DNA of 64,000 nt from Anseongella ginsenosidimutans. Its GTDB lineage: Bacteria; Bacteroidota; Bacteroidia; Sphingobacteriales; Sphingobacteriaceae. Under the pieces are notes generated by a model. That model was not told the origin of the DNA. It saw only the letters and a program-made list of their open reading frames with translations, and searched no databases. Positions 17,490-26,017 of the stretch are shown piece after piece. The position numbers and the translations under genes are program-made. The DNA is taken from NCBI RefSeq assembly GCF_008033235.1, contig NZ_CP042432.1, forward strand, positions 2,418,001 through 2,482,000, given 5' to 3'. The stretch's first letter is position 1, and each line of letters opens with the position of its first letter.

Positions 17490-17551
17490 GGCGTCAGGCG
17501 GGAGCGGAGGTGGTCTCCGGGGAAAACGGCTGTTCCCTGAGATCGCGGCGC

Positions 17552-20426
17552 TTAAGCCAGCAGGTATTCCAGGTCTTCCAGGCTCAGCTGTTTCACGAAG
17601 CCGTCCCCTTCGCCGATAAGATCGCCGGCCAGTTGCTTTTTTTGCTGCTGCATGCCGATGATCTTTTCCTCGATACTGTCCCTGCATACCATTTTGTAGG
17701 CAAATACTTTCCTGGTTTGTCCGATACGGTGACTCCTGTCAACGGCCTGTTCCTGCACGGCGGTGTTCCACCAGGGGTCGAATAAAAAGATATAGCTGGC
17801 CGCCGTAAGATTCAGGCCGGTATTGCCCGCCATCAGGCTGATCAGGAATACGTTTACCGGGTTGCTTTCATCCTGGAATTTATTCACCATTTCCATGCGC
17901 TCCCGGCTGGGGGTGCTTCCGTCGAAATGATAATGATCAATACCCCGCTGCCTGCAGGCGTCCGAAAGCAGGTGCAGCATGGAGCTGAACTGGGAGAATA
18001 CCAGTACTTTTCGATCTTTCAGGTCATTGCAAAGCTCCTCCATGAGCATTTCGGTTTTTATGGAGTCCCCGTTGATCCGGTCTTCAGCGGGGAGCAGCAG
18101 CGGAGAATTGCAAGCCTGGCGAAGGCGGGTGATCCCCTGGATAATGGCCAGCTTGCTTTTGCCGATACCCTGCTGCTTTATTTCAAGAAAGATGCTGCTG
18201 CGGATGGCGCTTTTGATCGTTTCGTACTGTTCCCGCTGTCCGGGGCCCATATTGCACCAAAGAACGGTCTCCGTTTTTTCCGGTAGTTCGGGAGCAACCT
18301 GTTCCTTTGTCCGGCGGAGAATGAAGGGTGCAGTCAGCTTTCGCAGGGCATTTGTTTTTTCTTCGTCCCGGTCACGGTCAATGGGATTGGCATATTGCTT
18401 CCTGAAGAACTCACGGCTTCCGAACATGCCCGGTACCAGGAAATGAAGCTGCGAATAAAGGTCGAAGGTATTGTTCATTACGGGCGTCCCGCTAAGGGTG
18501 ATACGCGCAGCGGCTTGCAGGCGGTTTACAGCACGGGTGACTAAAGCATCCGGGTTTTTGATATGGTGGCTTTCATCGATCACGACCGTATCGAATGAGA
18601 TCCCTGCCAGGAGTTCCTCATCGGAACGAAGAGTGCCGTAACTGGTGATCAATACCTGTGCCGGGGCCCCTCCGGGCCGCTGGCCGTGCGGGAGGCGCCG
18701 TGATAAGCCAATGAGTTTATGCCCGGCGCAAATTTTTCCAGTTCCTGCTGCCAGTTGTAGATGAGCGATGCCGGGCAAACCACCAGGTGCCTTGCCGAAG
18801 CGTCCTGCTCCAGGCGTTTCAACAGGAAAGCGATCGTCTGAAGGGTCTTTCCCAGGCCCATGTCATCTGCCAGGCAGGCTCCGGCCCCGGTTTCTGCCAG
18901 CAGCAGCAGCCATTCATATCCTTTTTGCTGATAAGGCCTTAAGGCGGCCTGCATCCCGGCCGGCGGCGGATAAAGAGGTTCCTGGCGTTCCTGCCAGTAT
19001 TCCCATTTTTCCCACCAGCCGGCTTTCAGGACAGGCTTAAAAATTTCCGTTTCCGGGCTTTCCCCGCCGCGGGTCAGCGCCATCCAGCGGGGCACCAGCA
19101 GTTTGCTTCCCGATATTTTTCCATGCCGGATCAGGGTGGCATATTGAGTTAACCATTCATCGCTCAGGATGCCAAGCGTATGGCCTTTCAGCAATACCGC
19201 CCGCTGACCCGCCATCAGCGTTTTTTGTAACGTGCCCAGGGATATCTTTTCTTTTCCAAAAGATACTTCCAGGGTCATCGTAAGCAGTTCCCCGTCTCCC
19301 TCTTCGAGCGCCGCCTGCGTCTGCGCCTTATGGGGAGAATAACGGAAATGCTGCAGCATATCCATTCCGGTTAGTTCAATATCCTGTTCCTGCAGCCGGT
19401 GATATGTTTTCAGGAACCATTGCTTTTTTTGCGCATCGGCGAAAGAAAGATAAAAATAGCCGTTGCTTTGCTTTTCAAAGGCCGGATGGAGGCTCCTCAG
19501 TAATGCCTGGAAATCTTCTTCGGCCTGTTTGTTCCTCCTGATTATATAGGTCCTGCCTCCGCGGTTTATCTCCAGGGTGGCGGTGAAGGGGCCTTCTGCC
19601 AGAAAATCATCGTAAATCCATTGTGGGGTCAGCAACAGGAAGGCGCCGTTCAGTTCACTTAACAGCAGTCGGTTTACGGGAAGCGCATCCACACGATCTT
19701 CCTCCATCAGATTATTCCTGTTTACGGAATGACTTTCTTCCAGCCTGGCCAGCACATGGTGCGTAAATGCGGCCGGGTCATCGCCGTATAAAGAGGGAGG
19801 GTTTTTCTCCAGCCATTCAAGCAGCAGGAAATCCCGGTAGCCAAGCAGGAAATAATTGTTATCCAGCTCAAGCAGGAAATGATACCGCCGGAAATCCGCC
19901 AGCGGCCGGGTGTTTCCGCCTTCGCGCGCCGACCTTCCGTCCGCGAGCGCCTGCCCGGCCAATTTCACCTGCACCCGGATATTCAGCCGGCCTTCTTCCC
20001 TGATCACATCAAATTGAAGCAGCGGCTTAGCTTCGCTGAACCGGCAGGGAGCCGTTTTATAATTATGGTCCTGCTGCTTTACCCGGTGATACCATTTTAC
20101 CTGGCCTGTATAAGGTTTCAGTCCGACAAATAATTCATGCAAAGCCCTCAGAGCAGCCTGGCGGTAAAACACATCAAAATCAGGACGGCTGGTCCGGGCG
20201 GAATATTTCCTGCGGATGGTATCTTTCAGCTCGCTTATTCCCTTTTCCCCGAAGCGCGGCAGCAGCTTTCTGGCTGCTGCCGGCAAGGCGTCAAACGTTG
20301 TTTTGGCTTCCCGTTCACTGAAGCTGAGGATTTCATAATCAATTTTCCCTGCTTCTTTTTTGATATGCAGGGATTTCAGGACACCGTGGTCCGGTAATAG
20401 TTGCTGAGGGCCAGTAATATGATCAT
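17552..20426 (-). pseudogene. SNF2-family DEAD/DEAH helicase, frameshifted (probably one gene)
   Basis: Two minus-strand frames together encode one SNF2/RapA-like helicase of about 910 residues. The upstream part (20286-18649) ends with LADDMGLGKTLQTIAFLLKR and VVCPASLIYNWQQELEKF. The downstream part (to 17552) continues with VLITSYGTLR, the DESHH box and LSGTPVMNN, and ends with HRIGQTRKVFAYK, completing the two RecA lobes. The frames join at GGGGCCCC (18663-18670), and one extra G or C restores YHGASRTASGPEGAPAQVLI. No heptamer in the right phase suggests programmed slippage. The upstream frame lacks an ATG (only a TTG at 20286). A short frame starting at ATG 20426 (MIILLALSNYYR) stops at 20376 and would join it by another one-base shift, so a second lesion is possible. 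It is either a pseudogene or a sequencing artefact. Confidence 0.8.
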
Positions 20427-20532
20427 CGGGCCGCTAAGTAAGTAAAATCCGGAAAGCAATCAAAAAGTATCCCGGTCCGGGATGTGCAAATTCAGATATG
20501 CAACACCGGCAGCTTCAACAACCTGCTTGCCG

Positions 20533-21024
20533 TCAATTCTCCCGCCGGGCGCTGACTTCTTCCGGCAGGATATAGTCTTTGTTGTCTCCGAATGTATAGC
20601 GGACATAGCTGAGTACGGAGGCGATTTCTTTGTCTTTCAGGAAATTATGGGTAGGCATCATTTGGTTGTAGGTTTTGCCGTTCACCGTGATGCTGCCGGA
20701 AAGGCCTTCGAGGACGATCTCTATCAGCTTTTCTTCATCCGCCAGCCAGGCGGTATCCGTAAGGGGCGGGTACATGCCGGGCACGCCGTTGCCATCGGAT
20801 TGGTGACAGGCCAGGCAGTAGCTGTCATAGATCTTCTTTCCCAGTATGAGCGTGCTGTCCGGAGGGCTTTTCCCGGCGGAGTCCTTTCCGGCGGGCGAAA
20901 GATGTTCCTGCAATCGGGAGGAGTCTTCAGCGGCCGCTTTATTTCCGGCGGTGTCGGCGGCGTCCTTTGAAACAGGCTGGCAGGAAGTGATCGCTGCCAG
21001 CAGTAAAAAATAACAAAAGTTCAA
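20533..21024 (-). CDS. c-type cytochrome lipoprotein
   Basis: A 163-residue periplasmic cytochrome c with lipobox AITSC (Cys15) and a Ser/Ala/Asp-rich linker. It has a single heme-binding site, CLACH (Cys70, Cys73, His74). The likely distal Met ligand is in NQMMPTHNF. The start is a TTG at 21024 that overlaps the TGA of the upstream dehydrogenase (TTGA), indicating translational coupling. It is the probable electron acceptor for the PQQ-type dehydrogenase encoded just upstream. Its C-terminal half resembles the cytochrome domain at the right edge of the window (PPL...W...EE(K/R)LI, L(K/E)GL.G...VNGK.Y, VLSYVR..FG). Confidence 0.9.
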   Translation of the reverse strand: MNFCYFLLLAAITSCQPVSKDAADTAGNKAAAEDSSRLQEHLSPAGKDSAGKSPPDSTLILGKKIYDSYCLACHQSDGNGVPGMYPPLTDTAWLADEEKLIEIVLEGLSGSITVNGKTYNQMMPTHNFLKDKEIASVLSYVRYTFGDNKDYILPEEVSARREN

Positions 21025-22322
21025 TTCTCTTCGTTTTTTCCCTCGTAGATCACCCGCCAGATACGTCCGTTTTGCGAGTCGGAAATATACAGGGAACCGT
21101 CAGGCCCTTGTGCCAGCCCCATAGGGCGGTATTCCGCATCTCCCGGGCTTGACAGCGAGTCGGTCCCGGTGAAACCTTCGGCAAAAACCTCCCAGTCGCC
21201 GGAAGGCTGATCGCCATTAAAGGGAACGAAGGCTACCAGGTAACCTGCCTGCTTGAGGGGCGCCCGGTTCCAGGAGCCATGGAAAGCAATGAAGGCGCCG
21301 TTCTTATACTGTTCCGGGAACATGTCTCCATCGTAAAAAAGCACGTCATTGGGAGCCCAGTGGCCTGGAAATGCCATGATAGGGTTTTCCGCCGAATCAC
21401 AGCGGGCAATTTGCCGGCCGTCTCCGCCGTATTCCGGGGAAAGCACCTTCTTGTTTTGAATATGATCGTAGTAACAATACGGCCAGCCAAAATCGGAACC
21501 GTCCCGGACCAGGAAAAATTCTTCGGCCGGAAGCTCAGCGCTTTCCTCGTTCGTATAAAGCTCCGGCCAAAAATTAGCCAGCTGGTCCCGGCCATGCTGC
21601 AGGGCATATAATGTATTGACCGATGAATTCCAGTCCAGCGCTACAGCGTTGCGTATGCCGGTAGCATAGCGGTGCCCGTCTTCCTGGGACTGTTTTGTTT
21701 GTCCTGCACTGAACCGCCAGATGCCTCCGGCGTATTCAAGGATAGGGCAGGGGTCCTGGCCGGGAGTGCCGGGCGTACGGTCCGGATCCTGACAGGCATT
21801 GGAGGGTGCGCCGATATTTATATATACGTTTCCCTGATCGTCAAACGTGAAGGTTTTGGCGGCATGCTGATTCCGGGACGTAAGTCCGTAAGCGATGGTT
21901 TCAAAAGCCGCTTCGGGCAGTAGTTCATCGCCTTTAAACGGATACCGGAAAAGCGCGGAATCCGGTGCGAAATACAGGTAATTGTCCCGGATGCCTATCC
22001 CTGTGCCGGAATAATCCCCGAAATAACTGATCTGATCGGCTTTTCCGTCGCCGGTAGTATCCCGAAGGGCGGCGATGCCGCCACCTTTGTCCAGGTTCTC
22101 AATGGCAACATAAATGTCTCCGTTCTCCCGGACGGTAAGGTGCCTCGCACGCCCAAGGCTATCGGCTACCACCAGGGCGCCGAAATTTTCAGGGAGTTCT
22201 ATGCTTCCATTATCAGGATCGGCCGCAAGGCCGGCGTTCTGATCGTCGGTTGAGCCAGGCTGACAGCCTGCGGTTGCCAGCACTGCCGCCAGGGCAACCG
22301 GTAAGTAATTCCGGGCTTTCAT
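21021..22322 (-). CDS. PQQ-dependent sugar/sorbosone dehydrogenase-like lipoprotein
   Basis: A 433-residue periplasmic protein with lipobox ATAGC (Cys20). It shows the six-bladed beta-propeller features of the sorbosone/soluble glucose dehydrogenase family: GDIYVAIENLDKGGGIAAL, GLTSRNQHAAKTFTFD, NVYINIGAPSNAC, GIRNAVALDWN, DFGWPYCYYD and GLAQGPDGSLYISDSQNGRIWRV. Such proteins oxidise aldoses or related sugars with bound PQQ and pass electrons to a cytochrome. The coupled cytochrome c gene downstream fits this role. Substrate cannot be told from sequence, and PQQ binding itself is inferred. The ATG at 22322 gives a normal lipoprotein signal. The region upstream is shared with the divergent ABC operon. 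Confidence 0.88.
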   Translation of the reverse strand: MKARNYLPVALAAVLATAGCQPGSTDDQNAGLAADPDNGSIELPENFGALVVADSLGRARHLTVRENGDIYVAIENLDKGGGIAALRDTTGDGKADQISYFGDYSGTGIGIRDNYLYFAPDSALFRYPFKGDELLPEAAFETIAYGLTSRNQHAAKTFTFDDQGNVYINIGAPSNACQDPDRTPGTPGQDPCPILEYAGGIWRFSAGQTKQSQEDGHRYATGIRNAVALDWNSSVNTLYALQHGRDQLANFWPELYTNEESAELPAEEFFLVRDGSDFGWPYCYYDHIQNKKVLSPEYGGDGRQIARCDSAENPIMAFPGHWAPNDVLFYDGDMFPEQYKNGAFIAFHGSWNRAPLKQAGYLVAFVPFNGDQPSGDWEVFAEGFTGTDSLSSPGDAEYRPMGLAQGPDGSLYISDSQNGRIWRVIYEGKNEEN

Positions 22323-22373
22323 GTTATAAATTTATGAATACCTGATCAAATATTGCAAGCATTGCCTTTAATT

Positions 22374-22411
22374 TGTCCGGAAATGAACAGGAAGGTGTGC
22401 GTTTCCGAACA
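22374..22411 (+). promoter_or_regulatory. Tandem activator sites upstream of the ABC-TolC-HlyD operon
   Basis: Two 16-bp imperfect palindromes are present: TGTCCGGAAATGAACA at 22374-22389 and TGTGCGTTTCCGAACA at 22396-22411. Their starts are 22 bp apart. They match the pair at 1971-2009 in sequence and spacing. The distance from the first palindrome to the -24 GG is 90 bp here as well. They are likely binding sites for an NtrC-type activator. Confidence 0.6.
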
Positions 22412-22462
22412 TTGCTTTGTTACTTTGTGGGCTTAGCGGCCGGCAGGCGGGTAATTTTCTTC

Positions 22463-22478
22463 TGGCCGCAATATTGCG
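22463..22478 (+). promoter_or_regulatory. Sigma-54 type promoter of the ABC-TolC-HlyD operon
   Basis: TGGCCGCAATATTGCG has GG at 22464-22465, exactly ten bases, then GC at 22476-22477, with TTGC in the -12 element. Predicted transcription start is near 22489, which leaves a leader of about 44 nt before the ATPase ATG at 22533. Confidence 0.55.
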
Positions 22479-22532
22479 CCTGCTGGCGTCAAACATTGTT
22501 TGATTTTACGTTTTTATTTACAATTTTTAAAA

Positions 22533-23204
22533 ATGATCCGCTTAAACGATATTTCAAAATCTTACCCGGCAGGATTCGGACGAGTATATGTATTGCGCCA
22601 TGTTGACCTGGAGATCAAAGAAGGCGATTTTCTAAGCATAATGGGGCCTTCCGGAGCGGGAAAGTCCACTTTGCTTCATATACTCGGATTACTTGAGGAT
22701 CCCTCGGAAGGAGAGTATTTATTCCTGGACGAATCGGTACAGGGGCTTAATGAAAAGAAGCGCACTTTGCTGCACCGTGACCATATCGGATTTGTATTTC
22801 AGCAATACCACCTGATAGACGAACTTACGGTGTACGAAAATATTGAAACGCCCCTGCTTTATAAGAAACTGGGAGCTTCCGAACGTAAGAGCCGAGTAGC
22901 GGATGTGCTGGACAGGTTCAATATTGTCGCGAAAAAAGACTTGTTTCCCAGCCAGTTATCAGGCGGGCAGCAGCAGCTCGTAGGGGTTGCCCGCGCCATC
23001 GTAGCCCGTCCGAGGGTCATATTCGCTGACGAACCTACCGGAAACCTGCATTCTGACCAGGCCCGGGAGATCATGAGCCTTTTCAGGGAACTTAATGAAA
23101 AGGATGGGATCACTATTGTGCAGGTGACTCATTCGGAAGAAAACGCCGGTTATGGGAAGCGTATCGTGAATTTGAAGGATGGTGTAGTAATAACCCGTAA
23201 CTAA
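22533..23204 (+). CDS. ABC transporter ATP-binding protein (LolD/MacB type)
   Basis: A 223-residue ATPase with Walker A MGPSGAGKSTLLHILG, Q-loop FVFQQYHLIDELTVYENIE, signature LSGGQQQLVGVARAIVARP, Walker B VIFADEPTGNL and switch His in VQVTHS. The LolD/MacB subgroup powers periplasm-facing FtsX-type permeases in lipoprotein sorting or tripartite export rather than substrate translocation through the membrane. I start at ATG 22533 (MIRLNDISKSYP), which is the family N-terminus; an upstream in-frame start would add 11 AT-rich codons. The next genes encode a TolC-like channel and a HlyD-like adaptor, but no permease follows, which is unusual. A sigma-54-type promoter lies upstream. Confidence 0.93.
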   Translation: MIRLNDISKSYPAGFGRVYVLRHVDLEIKEGDFLSIMGPSGAGKSTLLHILGLLEDPSEGEYLFLDESVQGLNEKKRTLLHRDHIGFVFQQYHLIDELTVYENIETPLLYKKLGASERKSRVADVLDRFNIVAKKDLFPSQLSGGQQQLVGVARAIVARPRVIFADEPTGNLHSDQAREIMSLFRELNEKDGITIVQVTHSEENAGYGKRIVNLKDGVVITRN

Positions 23205-23258
23205 AAATTTACGGCAGTTGAAATTTAATACATAAAATTATTTATATACTTGTGCCAC

Positions 23259-24590
23259 ATGATTACACATTACCGTTATTTCGCTTTGGTACTCGGCCTG
23301 TTTTTTTTAAGCGGGGAAGCGGCTGCCCAGCAAAACCTGACCCTGCTTGAATGCATTGATTATGCCCTTGAGAACAACCTGGAGATTGAACAGGCGCGGA
23401 TAAATGAACGGCTTTCGGAGGTGGATGTACACCAGGCTAAAATTGACCTCTTTCCGGATCTGAACGGGTCGGCATCGCATAATGTCAGCTTTGGCCGAAG
23501 CGTGAACCCGATTACAGACGTAATCGATGACCAGCGGATAAGTGCGGGAAACCTGGGGCTTAATACGTCCCTGCTGCTGTTTTCCGGTTTCCGTCAGCTG
23601 AATGCCATTGCCCAGGCAAAGTACAATATGATGGCCAATCAAAGCGCCGTGGAAAGGATCAAGCAGCAGGTCATGGTAAACGTGGCCGCCACTTTCGTGC
23701 AGGTACTCTATTCCAGGGAGCAAATGGCTGCCACGCAGGAACAGGTTAATATCAGCAAGTCCCAGGTGGAGAACGCGCAGCGCAAAGTAGATGTAGGTAC
23801 CATTCCTATGGGCGATTTGCTTCAGTTGAAGGCGACGCTTGCCAATGACGAGCTTACCCTTACTCAGGCGATCAATACTTATGAAATTAATTTATTGGAT
23901 CTTAAAAACTTTCTGAATATAAATCCTTCCACTCCTTTCGGGATTGAAGTGCCCGCCAACGTGGATCTCTTGCTGGAACAGATCAAGACGGATTATTCGC
24001 TTTCCGAGGTGTTTACCAGGGCCGTGGAGATCAATCCTGCCATGCAGGAGGCCGCTAACCGGCGCCTGGCTGCGGAAGAGAACCTGCAGATAGCCCGGGG
24101 AGGCTTACTGCCATCCTTATCCTTTGGAGCCGGATTGGGAACAAGGTATTCCAATGGCACCGATTTCACGATAAACGACCAGCTGGATCAGAATTTCAAC
24201 CAGTATTTCGGCTTCCAGCTCTCTATTCCTATTTTCAATAAATTTCAGGCACAAAATACGATTAAACGCGCCCGGCTGAACCTGGAAGGCGCCCGTATCA
24301 CGGAGAATACAAACCGCAATGAACTGAACCAGATCATTGCACAGGCGCTGGCGGATCTCCGGGCGGCGGAAAAAAATTATTCTTCGGCCCTTCGTGCCTT
24401 TGAATCATCCAGGCTCGCATTCGAGTACAGCCAGAAGCGATTTGACGTCGGCCTGACCAATGCCATTGATCTGAATCTTTCAAAAACGCAGCTTGCCCAG
24501 GCAGAAGTGGACATGCTGCAATCCAAATACGATCTTATTTTCAGGAGTAAAGTAATTGATTACTATCTTGGGAATAGTTTGGCATTTTAA
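23259..24590 (+). CDS. TolC family outer-membrane efflux protein
   Basis: A 443-residue protein with signal peptide ending SGEAAAQ. It has the two-repeat TolC architecture: an N-terminal NLTLLECIDYALENNLEIEQARIN helix, SFGRSVNPITD and a long alpha-helical barrel region. The second repeat is ...NPAMQEAANRRLAAEENLQIARGGLLPSLSFGAGLGTRYSN. Near the end is the conserved ...YSQKRFDVGLTNAIDLNLSKTQLAQAE motif. The start is ATG 23259; an upstream TTG nine bases earlier is less likely. It provides the outer-membrane duct for the adaptor encoded 1 nt downstream and is presumably powered with the ATPase upstream (54-nt gap). Confidence 0.93.
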   Translation: MITHYRYFALVLGLFFLSGEAAAQQNLTLLECIDYALENNLEIEQARINERLSEVDVHQAKIDLFPDLNGSASHNVSFGRSVNPITDVIDDQRISAGNLGLNTSLLLFSGFRQLNAIAQAKYNMMANQSAVERIKQQVMVNVAATFVQVLYSREQMAATQEQVNISKSQVENAQRKVDVGTIPMGDLLQLKATLANDELTLTQAINTYEINLLDLKNFLNINPSTPFGIEVPANVDLLLEQIKTDYSLSEVFTRAVEINPAMQEAANRRLAAEENLQIARGGLLPSLSFGAGLGTRYSNGTDFTINDQLDQNFNQYFGFQLSIPIFNKFQAQNTIKRARLNLEGARITENTNRNELNQIIAQALADLRAAEKNYSSALRAFESSRLAFEYSQKRFDVGLTNAIDLNLSKTQLAQAEVDMLQSKYDLIFRSKVIDYYLGNSLAF

Positions 24591-24591
24591 C

Positions 24592-25989
24592 ATGAAGAAA
24601 TTAAAGCGTACAGGTTATCATATGAGGCGAACAAATTTTTTTATCATACTATTAACGACCCTGTTTGCCGGGGCCTGCGGAAATAAGAAGGGAACAGAGG
24701 TGGCCGTGGAGGCTGCCACAGGGCGGAGTATTACGGAAACTGTTTCAGCCAGCGGGAAGATCCAGCCCGAAGTGGATGTCAAGCTCAGCCCGGAAATTTC
24801 AGGAGAGATCACCGAACTGAATGTGAAGGAAGGCGACCAGGTGAAAAAAGGCGACCTGCTTATGCGTATTCGGCCTGAAATATACGAGTCTACTGTTAAC
24901 CAGATGGCTGCCGCTCTTAACCAGGCAAGGTCCAACACTGCTACCGCGCAGGCAAGGCTGAGCCAGTACGAGGCACAGCTTGCGGGTTTGGAATCCGCGT
25001 TTAACCGTACCCGGCAGCTTCACGAAGACAAAGTAATATCCAACGCTGAATACGACCAGGCTGTTGCTGACTATGAAGCCATGAAGGCGCAGGTGACGGC
25101 GGCCAAGCAGGAAGTGGATGCCGCCCGCTTTAACGCAGCCGCTGCCCAGGCGAGAATGAAGGAAGCCAATCAGAACCTGGACCGTACTATTATTTATGCG
25201 CCGGTTGACGGCACGGTTTCCAAGCTGAACGTGGAAATAGGTGAAACAGTACTTGGAACCTCTCAAATGACGGGTACCGAGCTGATGCGGATCTCTAACC
25301 TTTCCAGCATGGAAGTGCTGGTGGAAGTGAATGAGAATGATATTACCCGCATTTCCGTGGGTGATACGGCGGATATTGAAGTGGATGCTTTTCTGGGCGA
25401 AGAATTTACGGGTGTGGTTACGGAAATTGCCAGTTCGGCCAATAACGTAGGTTCTGCTACAGACCAGATCGCAAATATCGACCAGGTAACAAATTTCAAT
25501 GTAAAGGTGCGGATCCTGCCGGAATCTTACCAGCACCTTATGCAATCAAAAAGTACGGACCTGCCCTCGCCCTTCCGGCCCGGGCTTTCCGCCTCGGTTG
25601 ATATCCAGACAGAAAGAGTTGCCGGAACAGTCAGCGTACCCATCCAGGCGGTGACCATCCGGGATGAATCCGGCCGGAACCGGAACACGGAATCGCGTCC
25701 CGGGCAGGAGGAAGAAAAAACTACGGAAGAACAGGAAGCGCCGCCTGCCGATAGCGGCGAAGAAAAGGTCAGGGAAGTAGTGTTTATCCATAATGAAGCG
25801 GAGGGCACTGTTTCCATGAGAGAAGTAGTAACGGGAATACAGGATGACCAGTTCATAGAAGTGAAATCGGGCCTTGAAGAAGGGGAGAAGGTAGTGGTTG
25901 CTCCTTTTCTGGCAATTTCCAAAACGCTTCGCGACGGATCGAGTGTCCGGATCGTGGAGCGGTCTGAATTATTTTCCGGGGAAGAATAA
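24592..25989 (+). CDS. HlyD/MacA-like efflux adaptor (periplasmic membrane fusion protein)
   Basis: A periplasmic adaptor of about 465 residues. It has a lipobox-like TTLFAGAC near residue 29. The biotinyl-lipoyl halves are SPEISGEITELNVKEGDQVKKGDLL and TIIYAPVDGTVSKLNVEIGETV, flanking a coiled-coil hairpin (about 105-200, rich in Ala/Gln). The beta-barrel carries MEVLVEVNENDITRISVGD. A Glu-rich low-complexity insert (about residues 363-392) precedes the membrane-proximal domain. The ATG at 24592 lies 1 nt after the TolC stop, so the pair is translationally linked; a second ATG at 24622 would also keep the signal. It bridges an inner-membrane pump to TolC. The expected MacB-like permease gene is missing; gpsA follows instead after 28 nt. 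Confidence 0.92.
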   Translation: MKKLKRTGYHMRRTNFFIILLTTLFAGACGNKKGTEVAVEAATGRSITETVSASGKIQPEVDVKLSPEISGEITELNVKEGDQVKKGDLLMRIRPEIYESTVNQMAAALNQARSNTATAQARLSQYEAQLAGLESAFNRTRQLHEDKVISNAEYDQAVADYEAMKAQVTAAKQEVDAARFNAAAAQARMKEANQNLDRTIIYAPVDGTVSKLNVEIGETVLGTSQMTGTELMRISNLSSMEVLVEVNENDITRISVGDTADIEVDAFLGEEFTGVVTEIASSANNVGSATDQIANIDQVTNFNVKVRILPESYQHLMQSKSTDLPSPFRPGLSASVDIQTERVAGTVSVPIQAVTIRDESGRNRNTESRPGQEEEKTTEEQEAPPADSGEEKVREVVFIHNEAEGTVSMREVVTGIQDDQFIEVKSGLEEGEKVVVAPFLAISKTLRDGSSVRIVERSELFSGEE

Positions 25990-26017
25990 GCAGCTGCAGG
26001 CGGCAAACAGGGAAATT

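Noticed and set aside
18655-18680. Programmed frameshift in the SNF2 helicase
   Set aside because: The GGGGCCCC run does not provide an X-XXY-YYZ heptamer in the reading phase of the upstream frame, and similar lesions occur in three other genes. A one-base consensus or mutational deletion is simpler.
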